A stretch of DNA of 15,096 nt from Chitinophagaceae bacterium (GTDB taxonomy: Bacteria > Bacteroidota > Bacteroidia > Chitinophagales > UBA10324): positions 1 to 15,096 of the forward strand of contig JAHEZG010000054.1 of assembly GCA_023251195.1 (NCBI GenBank). The letters are read 5' to 3'. The notes under the pieces were generated by a model. That model was given only the letters and a program-made list of their open reading frames with translations. It was not told where the DNA came from and did no database searches. The position numbers were made by a program, and so were the translations under genes. Below are positions 6,619-13,316 of this stretch, piece by piece; position 1 is the stretch's first letter, and each line of letters opens with the position of its first letter.

Positions 6619-9600
6619 GTGTATATCTATAAACGCTTTTACTCTCCTGTAAAATTATTTTTTGTTCTCTTAATCTTTTTTTCAATACCGAGCCATGCTC
6701 AGTTAAAAAAATCTTTTGTTTCATCTGATATTTTTCAGACAAATTATTTTATTGAAAATAAAGGGCAGTTCAATAAGTATGGCAATGAAAAATCAAATGT
6801 ACTTTTTGCAATAGAGAACAACGGAGAACATATTTATTTCAGGCAAAGTGGATTGGTGTGGCACCTTTCCAAAAGAAATCGTTCGGAACAGGTTGAAAGT
6901 GATGAAGAAAATAAAAATGAAGAAGAGCGTGAAGAGGAGGAAAGAGAAAACAGCAAGTTGATTGAAACAGATGTAACACTGCAATGGATAAACTCAAATC
7001 CGGATTGCATAATTCAACCTGAAGAAATCAGTGCGCACTACTTCACTTATGGCGAAGCGAAGTATAATAGTCATGGCTACAAAAAAATTACTTATTTAAA
7101 TCTCTATCCTCTGATTGATGTCACCTACATTATTCCTGATGAAGGTGGAATAAAGTATAGTTTGATTTTGCACGAAGGTGCAGACCTAAGTAAAGTGGCT
7201 TTTAAATATTCAGGTGATAAAGTGAAAGTTGATTTGAAAGGGGATTCACTTTTTATTCATAATAAAATTTGTGATTTGGCTGAGCGAAGACTCACCGTTT
7301 ATTATGAAGATGGAACACCGATTCAATGTCAGTTCCATACTGAAAAGAATATTGTTTCATTTCAATTCAATGAAGTTATTGATCACTCCAGAAAAATAAT
7401 TGTAGATCCTTGGGTATCACCAATCACCACACTGACTGTTACACTCGGTGGTGGAAACAACAAAGGCTACGATGTTGATTTTGATTATCAGGGTAATTTA
7501 TATGTTTATGGCGGCGGTTATTTAAGTTATAGTTTGCTGGAACAGAATGAAAAAATTGCCAAGTACTCAACCAATGGCACATTGCTCTGGACATTCAGCG
7601 GAACCATTGTTACACCATCATGGGAATCGAAAGGTGGAATTGGCGCGATGGGAAATTTTGTGGTTGAAAAACTGAGCGGAAAAATTTATGTCGGACAGGG
7701 AGCAAACCTCAATGGAGCAATCATTGTTCGGTTAAACACCAATGGTGTTTACGATAATTTTATTTCTCCTGCCAATGCAAATTTCAATGAAATATGGGAA
7801 ATGAATTTAGACTGTACCAACGGAAATATTCTCGGCATGGGTGGCGGTACTCAGGGAAATATTAATATGGGAGTTATTACTACTGCAGGTGCTTTCAGTT
7901 CGGCTAATGTTACCGGATTTGCATCCGCTTATCAGGATATTGCAAGTTCAACAATTACTAATGATGGCGAACTATTCGTGCTTATGGCATCAGTAAGCAC
8001 ATGGCAACTCGATAATTCTATTTTAAAATTACTTCCAACTCTCAATGGAAATTATTGGATTGCACCAACCGGGTTTTACTCTCTTGCTGAAGCAGATAAC
8101 AAACCATTTGTTGGTTATGGATGCTCAAATGGAATCAATGCGTTGCATGCAAACAGTCAGTATTTATTTTATTACGACGGATATAACATAGCAGCTTATG
8201 ATAAAAACACAGGAGCACTTGTTGGCACAAGTGACAGCATACCCGGTTACACTTTAAAATTTCAGGGAGGTATTTATGCTGATGAGTGCAATAATATTTA
8301 TGCAGGCGGTAATAACGGCAACCTGAAAGTTTTTCATTTTAACGGAATACAATTTACTCCGCTGCCAGATATTGTATTACCTGGTATGGGTGGTAAGCAT
8401 ATTTATGATATCAAGTACAACAGCGGAAACGATCTGTTGTATATCAGCGGAGAAGAATTGGTTGCGACAGCAACAAGAAATCAAGTATGCATTGATACAA
8501 GTTTACAGGTAAGCTTATTTAATGATTGTTCAATGAGTGTTGTAAATATTCTGAACGGCGACCCAAACGCACAATACACATTTATATGGACTGACAGCAC
8601 TTCGAATATTGTACTTCAAACGAATGCTAACCTTTCAACTTTTTCTGACACTTTAAATTCTTTTATCGCGGGTCATGTTATTCATGTGTTGGTTGTAAAG
8701 AATGCGTTATGTGGCGGAGCAAATAAAGAAGTAAGTTTTATTGCTTCCAATCAATTTCAACTTGTTGCCAACCCAACAATTTGCTTTGGTCAGAGCTATG
8801 TAATGAACGGACATACTTATTCTGTTACAGGTGTTTACCTTGATACTTTATTGAATGCTTCTGGATGTGATACAATCGTCACAACTTCGTTAACTGTACT
8901 GCCAGTACTTAACAGTTCACAAAACATTACAATTTGCAACGGACAAAATTTTATCATCAACGGACACTCTTACAATACAACAGGAACTTATCAGGATACT
9001 TTGCTTAACGCTTTTGGTTGCGATAGTGTTGTCACTACACAATTGATTGTGTCACCGATTAGTAATGTGAATCTTGGAAACGATACAGTGCTTTGTAACA
9101 GTCAATCAGTAACACTCGATGCCGCAAATGCAGGACAAACTTATTTATGGAATACAAATGCAAGCACGCAAACAATTACAGTTAACACAGCAGGAATTTA
9201 TTGGGTGCAGGTTGGAAATGGAAATTGCATAGTAACTGACTCCATTCAGATTTCTTCATCTACATCAATACTTAATCTCGGAAATGATACAGTCATTTGC
9301 AGCGGACAAACTGTTACATTGAATGCAGGAAATGCGGGAAGCACTTATTTATGGTCAACAGCAGCAACTACTCAAATCATCAATGTAAATGCAGCAGGGA
9401 ATTATACTGTAACAGTTACAAATGTTTGCGGAATTCAAAATGATACAATTGCTGTTTCATTTTCCACTCATCCTGTTTTGGTTTTTGGAAACGATACAAA
9501 TTTCTGCAGCAATTTTAATCTGCAACTGAATGCCGGAAATGTGGGGGCTGTTTATTTATGGAACAACGGAACCAATCAACAAACACTTAATGTAAATGCA

Positions 9601-10782
9601 GCGGGAGTTTACTGGGTAAATATTTCAAACAGTTGCGGCTCGGTTACTGATTCAATTGTTTTCACTCAGTTATCATCACCAATAATTTCATTGGGAAATG
9701 ATACTTTGTATTGTTCAGCATTCAATCTTGTTTTAAATGCAACTAACACAGGTTCAAATTATTTATGGTCAACTGGAAATACTTCATCATCAATAAATAT
9801 TAATTCAAGCGGAACCTACTGGGTAAATGTTTCCAATACTTGCGGCGGTGCAACTGATACAATCACCATTACTCAATCAGCTCCACCGGTTTCTTTGTTG
9901 GGAAACGATACAGTTTACTGTAACAGTTTTGCGCAGGTATTGGATGCAGGTGCAAATGCAACTGCTTATTTATGGAACGATGGAACAACTAACCAAACAA
10001 TAACTGTAAATCAATTTGGAACTTACTGGGTTCAGTTATCAAATAATTGTGGCACTGTTACGGATACCATTCATATTTATCAGGCAGTTCCGCCATCAGT
10101 AAATCTTGGAAACGATACTTCCATCTGTGGAAATTTTTCAATGAGTTACGATGTGTCTTGCGCAGGTTGTAATTATTTATGGTCAACTAATTCAACAGCT
10201 TCACAAATAAATTTAAATACCGGAGGAACTGTTATTGTGAATGTGAACAATCAATGCGGAAACGCGGGTGATACAGTTATAATTACAGCAGAACCGATTT
10301 TATATCTGACACTTCAACCCGATACCACTTTGTGTTCTTCAGAATGGCTCGCACTTTTCGCGAATACAAATGCAGAGAATATTTTATGGTCAACAGGTGA
10401 TACATCATTCACAATTTATATTTCTGAAAATGGAACTTACTGGGCTGATGCAACAAATTCATGTAGTGCAGCAGTTGATTCAATTATTGTATCTCCATGC
10501 CCGGGTGAGTACATTATGCCAAATGCTTTTTCGCCGAATGGCGATGGAATAAATGATTTACTGTTTCCTGTCCGCATTGGAAATGCAACACTGAAAGAAG
10601 TTTCAATTTATAACCGGTGGGGCGAACAGGTTTTCATTTCATCAGGCGGAGATTTCAATTGGGATGGAACTTACAACGATTTGCCATGCAGCATAGGTGT
10701 TTATGTATATGTGGTTTTCTATCGTGAGTTCGTGGATGGAAGAGAGGTGATGCTGAAAGGAAACTCAACATTAATCAGATAA
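6619..10782 (+). CDS. Large secreted multidomain protein, DUF7948-like N-terminus and T9SS type B C-terminus
   Basis: 1387 residues. The GTG at 6619 is the start because an in-frame TGA lies two codons upstream (6613) and the signal peptide begins at once (MYIYKRFYSPVKLFFVLLIFF, cleavage near SHA-Q). Domains in order: a DUF7948-like module (about 37-265) with FIENKGQF near the start and IIVDPW at its end, interrupted by a highly acidic stretch at 95-112; a propeller-like region (about 268-620) with repeated N-G-N-hydrophobic strands; an Ig-like domain (about 622-712); two ICxGQ...NGHxY repeats (about 717-814); seven LGNDT repeats (about 815-1294); and a CHU_C-type T9SS domain (1296-1387) beginning MPNAFSPNGDGIND, with YNRWGEQVF and FNWDGTYND. 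Known: proteins with this end are exported by T9SS through the type B route, often staying on the cell surface. Inferred: a surface adhesin or matrix component. No enzyme motif is seen. Confidence 0.9.
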   Translation: MYIYKRFYSPVKLFFVLLIFFSIPSHAQLKKSFVSSDIFQTNYFIENKGQFNKYGNEKSNVLFAIENNGEHIYFRQSGLVWHLSKRNRSEQVESDEENKNEEEREEEERENSKLIETDVTLQWINSNPDCIIQPEEISAHYFTYGEAKYNSHGYKKITYLNLYPLIDVTYIIPDEGGIKYSLILHEGADLSKVAFKYSGDKVKVDLKGDSLFIHNKICDLAERRLTVYYEDGTPIQCQFHTEKNIVSFQFNEVIDHSRKIIVDPWVSPITTLTVTLGGGNNKGYDVDFDYQGNLYVYGGGYLSYSLLEQNEKIAKYSTNGTLLWTFSGTIVTPSWESKGGIGAMGNFVVEKLSGKIYVGQGANLNGAIIVRLNTNGVYDNFISPANANFNEIWEMNLDCTNGNILGMGGGTQGNINMGVITTAGAFSSANVTGFASAYQDIASSTITNDGELFVLMASVSTWQLDNSILKLLPTLNGNYWIAPTGFYSLAEADNKPFVGYGCSNGINALHANSQYLFYYDGYNIAAYDKNTGALVGTSDSIPGYTLKFQGGIYADECNNIYAGGNNGNLKVFHFNGIQFTPLPDIVLPGMGGKHIYDIKYNSGNDLLYISGEELVATATRNQVCIDTSLQVSLFNDCSMSVVNILNGDPNAQYTFIWTDSTSNIVLQTNANLSTFSDTLNSFIAGHVIHVLVVKNALCGGANKEVSFIASNQFQLVANPTICFGQSYVMNGHTYSVTGVYLDTLLNASGCDTIVTTSLTVLPVLNSSQNITICNGQNFIINGHSYNTTGTYQDTLLNAFGCDSVVTTQLIVSPISNVNLGNDTVLCNSQSVTLDAANAGQTYLWNTNASTQTITVNTAGIYWVQVGNGNCIVTDSIQISSSTSILNLGNDTVICSGQTVTLNAGNAGSTYLWSTAATTQIINVNAAGNYTVTVTNVCGIQNDTIAVSFSTHPVLVFGNDTNFCSNFNLQLNAGNVGAVYLWNNGTNQQTLNVNAAGVYWVNISNSCGSVTDSIVFTQLSSPIISLGNDTLYCSAFNLVLNATNTGSNYLWSTGNTSSSININSSGTYWVNVSNTCGGATDTITITQSAPPVSLLGNDTVYCNSFAQVLDAGANATAYLWNDGTTNQTITVNQFGTYWVQLSNNCGTVTDTIHIYQAVPPSVNLGNDTSICGNFSMSYDVSCAGCNYLWSTNSTASQINLNTGGTVIVNVNNQCGNAGDTVIITAEPILYLTLQPDTTLCSSEWLALFANTNAENILWSTGDTSFTIYISENGTYWADATNSCSAAVDSIIVSPCPGEYIMPNAFSPNGDGINDLLFPVRIGNATLKEVSIYNRWGEQVFISSGGDFNWDGTYNDLPCSIGVYVYVVFYREFVDGREVMLKGNSTLIR
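8767..9060 (+). repeat. Two short ICxGQ...NGHxY repeats (51-residue period)
   Basis: Two adjacent units share the pattern IC.GQ....NGH.Y..TG.Y.DTLLNA.GCD..VTT.L.V.P. The key Cys codons lie at 8782 and 8935, exactly 153 bases apart. They are shorter than, and different from, the LGNDT units that follow, although both types have a Cys placed shortly after their start. Confidence 0.85.
9061..10500 (+). repeat. Seven LGNDT repeats, 69-residue period
   Basis: Each unit has the pattern LGNDT..C......L.A.N....YLW.(T/D)G.....I.VN..G.YWV.V.N.CG...D.I.I. The aligned first codons lie at 9073, 9277, 9484, 9691, 9898, 10105 and 10312: one spacing of 204 bases, then five of exactly 207. The last unit is worn (LQPDT). 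Each unit has a Cys after GNDT and a second in the N.CG segment, suggesting one disulfide per Ig-like unit. Confidence 0.9.
10501..10779 (+). other. T9SS type B (CHU_C / gliding-associated) C-terminal domain (coding part)
   Basis: The segment encodes MPNAFSPNGDGIND, then a strand pair, YNRWGEQVF, a W-D-G turn (FNWDGTYND) and the closing strands GVYVYVVFYREF and LKGNSTLIR. This is the classic order of the gliding motility-associated C-terminal domain. It differs from the type A domains of the flanking genes, so cargo of both T9SS routes is encoded next to each other. Confidence 0.93.
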
Positions 10783-10889
10783 AATAACTCAATGAAGAAA
10801 TTCAACTGCTTATCCCAACAAAACATTCATCGTGCAACTGATAACTGAAAAATAATTCACCTGACTTTTTAAAAATCATATTTTAAATC

Positions 10890-10901
10890 TGACGCAAGTC
10901 A
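10890..10901 (+). promoter_or_regulatory. Crp/Fnr-like palindrome, candidate operator
   Basis: TGAC-GCAA-GTCA is a perfect inverted repeat with a 4-base spacer, the general form of sites for Crp/Fnr family regulators. Its centre (10895.5) lies about 42 bases before the transcription start expected from the -7-like element at 10925-10932, where class II activators bind. The function is inferred from shape and position only. Confidence 0.4.
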
Positions 10902-10923
10902 TAGCAATCCCAATTTAATAGAC

Positions 10924-10932
10924 TAAACTTTG
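10924..10932 (+). promoter_or_regulatory. Possible Bacteroidota -7 promoter element
   Basis: TAAACTTTG resembles the Bacteroidota -7 consensus TAnnTTTG with one extra spacer base, and ends 25 bases before the ATG at 10958. No clear TTG -33 element is visible upstream, which would fit a promoter that depends on an activator. Confidence 0.4.
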
Positions 10933-10957
10933 AATACAGTTAAATCCAATCAGTAAA

Positions 10958-13093
10958 ATGAAAACCAAAATATTTTTCTCCGCAATTGTTTTAACACTGT
11001 TGATGTGTTTGAATATACAATCTGCAAATTCACAAACTCTTGATTGGGTTCGTACCACCGGAAGTTATTACAAGCAGGGAACAATGATTGCCCGCGATGC
11101 AAGCGACAATGTGGTGTCGTGCGGATACTTAATTCACGACCGCATGTTCACACGCAAGTGGGATAAGTTTGGAAATTTTTTATGGGAGAAAGAAGATACA
11201 TCCGGTGTTTTTAATAACCGCGAACGCTCTTCATGGATTTCAACGGATGGTTCAAATAATATTATCACACTTGGTTATCGCTACTATGGAACAAGCGATG
11301 GACAGTCAAATGCCATTGTGATTTTAAAATATTCGCCAACGGGAACATTGCTGTTTAAGAAAACAATTCCCGGAGTTTATGGCCCTGAATCACGATGCGA
11401 AATTGATCCTTCCGGAAATATTTACATTGGCATAGCTGCAACTGTTACAGGGCAAGCTGATTATGGTTTCACATTAATCAAGCTCGACCCGAATGGCAAT
11501 ACACTTTTTATTTCCATTCATAATTTCGGCAGTTATTATGGAGTAAATAACATGCGCTACCGCAATGGATACATCGCACTCACCGGAATAACTTCTTTGC
11601 AGGGATTCAGTTTCAATTGCACCACTGCTTTGTTTGATGCGAATGGAAATTATTTATGGGGAGTTGTTTCCACCAGTCTTTATGCAGGCATAGATGTGGA
11701 AGTTGATAATGGTGGAAATGTATATGTTGTCAATAAAGGATATGCTTCAGGATTGGATGATGATATAGTAGTGACAAAGTACAGTGTAACAGGTTCTCAA
11801 CTCTTCGTTTATTTCTATGATAACAATAGTCACACTGAAGCTCCATCGCGGATTAATTTACAACCTGACGGCAATGTTGTGGTTTCGGGTGTGTGCACTT
11901 CACCTGTTACCGGGTTGGAAACTTTCAAACTATCATCAACAGGTTCGTTAATGTGGGAAGCATTTTATAGCACACCTACTTCTGATATTCCACAATTATA
12001 TTTTATGGCGACTAACCCAATCAACAGTGAAGTATTCTTAACCGGCACAAGCACAATCTCTGGAAATCCGGCAAGTGTCTTCACTATAAAATACGATGCT
12101 CTCGGAAATCAATCGTGGGTTCAATTGTATGACTCCACTGCAACACGCGGGATGGGATTGGCAATTGCAAGTGACGGAAGTGTGTTTGTAGTTGGGTTAA
12201 ACTGGTGGACTGTTCTTCACTATTTGAATGCAACTTCAGGAGGAACATGCGATGTTCCAACCAATATCTCTTCATCAAACATCACCGCAACAAAAGCAAC
12301 AATATCATGGACCGGAAATAACGGAGCAGTTAAATATCGCATTCGTTACAGAGTGCTCGGAACAACATCATGGACAACAAAAATTGTAACAGCACCAGTC
12401 ACCACAAAAACCTTAACACTGTTACAGCCGATCACTACTTATGAATATTGTGTTCGTTCTGACTGTAACACTTCCGGCACAATTGCATCTGCTTATTCTT
12501 CCATTCAAACATTTACAACAATTTGTGATTGTGCGAAACCAACAAATAGTAATGTAACTGCTATCACACAAACAACTGCTTCGGTTAACTGGACCGGAAA
12601 TTCTTGCGCATTAAAATATCGTTTACAATACCGCAAGCAAGGTGTAACAGCATGGACAACAGCTACCATCAATGCTCCAACAGCTTTCAAAAATTTAACA
12701 GGATTACTAAGTAATTCTGTTTACGAATATCATTTGCGCACTGATTGCAATGCAACTGGTTCAGTCAATTCAGGATGGACAACCATTCAATCATTCTCAA
12801 CTCCTTTGAGATTGGAAGATGTTACAATTACTGTTTCTGATTTTGATATATCCATTTTTCCGAATCCAAATAATGGAGAATTTATTTTGAATGTGAATGC
12901 GATTAAAGATGGAAACGCTGAACTAAACATCACAAATATTTTAGGTCAGAAAATCCGGAGCACAACAATTCAATTGAAGCAAGGTGAAAATAATTTCAAC
13001 TACTCTTTAGAAAACACTTCATCCGGAATTTATTTCATCACATTAAAAACAGAAGAAGGTTCGGTTACAAAAAAAATAAACATAGAGAAATAA
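10958..13093 (+). CDS. Secreted beta-propeller / fibronectin III protein with T9SS type A sorting domain
   Basis: 711 residues. Residues 1-25 are a signal peptide (MKTKIFFSAIVLTLLMCLN, cleavage near ANS-Q). Residues about 26-425 form a propeller-like region of SBBP type: repeats of the form D..GN(V/I)Y(V/I).G ... (T/V)KY...G...W, for example DPSGNIYIG, DNGGNVYVV and TIKYDALGNQSWV. Two fibronectin III-like domains follow (about 429-522 and 525-623). They are near-copies of each other, each with A..SWTG or A.VNWTGN, YR.(R/Q)YR and YEY..R.DCN..G. Residues about 631-711 (SIFPNPNNGEF ... SSGIYFITL ... KKINIEK) are the type A sorting domain. Inferred: T9SS-secreted and surface-attached, probably a binding protein; no catalytic residues are seen. 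ATG 10958 is fixed by the signal peptide. It is followed by a strong terminator and preceded by a possible activator-dependent promoter. Confidence 0.9.
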   Translation: MKTKIFFSAIVLTLLMCLNIQSANSQTLDWVRTTGSYYKQGTMIARDASDNVVSCGYLIHDRMFTRKWDKFGNFLWEKEDTSGVFNNRERSSWISTDGSNNIITLGYRYYGTSDGQSNAIVILKYSPTGTLLFKKTIPGVYGPESRCEIDPSGNIYIGIAATVTGQADYGFTLIKLDPNGNTLFISIHNFGSYYGVNNMRYRNGYIALTGITSLQGFSFNCTTALFDANGNYLWGVVSTSLYAGIDVEVDNGGNVYVVNKGYASGLDDDIVVTKYSVTGSQLFVYFYDNNSHTEAPSRINLQPDGNVVVSGVCTSPVTGLETFKLSSTGSLMWEAFYSTPTSDIPQLYFMATNPINSEVFLTGTSTISGNPASVFTIKYDALGNQSWVQLYDSTATRGMGLAIASDGSVFVVGLNWWTVLHYLNATSGGTCDVPTNISSSNITATKATISWTGNNGAVKYRIRYRVLGTTSWTTKIVTAPVTTKTLTLLQPITTYEYCVRSDCNTSGTIASAYSSIQTFTTICDCAKPTNSNVTAITQTTASVNWTGNSCALKYRLQYRKQGVTAWTTATINAPTAFKNLTGLLSNSVYEYHLRTDCNATGSVNSGWTTIQSFSTPLRLEDVTITVSDFDISIFPNPNNGEFILNVNAIKDGNAELNITNILGQKIRSTTIQLKQGENNFNYSLENTSSGIYFITLKTEEGSVTKKINIEK
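12247..12825 (+). repeat. Two tandem fibronectin III-like domains (coding part)
   Basis: The two units share SWTGN/NWTGN, YRIRYR/YRLQYR, TSWTT/TAWTT, a strand with L..L, and YEYCVRSDCN/YEYHLRTDCN, then GTIAS or GSVNS and IQTFTT/IQSFST. Such pairs commonly sit between a propeller and the sorting domain in secreted Bacteroidota proteins and probably act as spacers or glycan/protein-binding modules. Confidence 0.8.
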
Positions 13094-13130
13094 AATTCTC
13101 TTCGAATAAACTTTCAAAGCAAAAGTTTCA

Positions 13131-13172
13131 GCAGGGTTCCTGAAATCAGGGACCCTGCGTTGCTGTTTCTTC
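13131..13172 (+). terminator. Strong intrinsic terminator after the 711-residue protein gene
   Basis: The arms at 13131-13142 and 13147-13158 pair over 12 positions with one G-T wobble (GCAGGGT with ACCCTGC, then CCTG with CAGG) around the loop AAAT. A T-rich tract (TTGCTGTTTCTTCTT) follows. It lies about 37 bases past the stop codon. Confidence 0.88.
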
Positions 13173-13254
13173 TTGTATAGTCACAAAAAATAATTCCTGA
13201 TTCTATTCAGCATACACATATTCCCGCTCAGCACTTAATAGATTTTATAACGCA

Positions 13255-13268
13255 ACCCTAATCAGGGT
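13255..13268 (+). repeat. Short inverted repeat in the leader of the last gene
   Basis: ACCCT-AATC-AGGGT at 13255-13268 is a perfect 5-base palindrome with a 4-base spacer, about 50 bases before the ATG at 13317, and AAGGGT follows it at once. A weak -7-like TAGATTTT lies just upstream at 13239-13246. It could be an operator or a leader hairpin, or chance. Confidence 0.3.
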
Positions 13269-13316
13269 AAGGGTATCATCCTATCAACCATAACACAAAA
13301 CCATAAACCCAAACCA

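Noticed and set aside
10870..10890. A/T-rich palindromic stretch (TTTTTAAAAA and neighbours) after the type B cargo gene as a terminator.
   Set aside because: It contains no G/C stem and is better explained by the low G/C content of the intergenic DNA.
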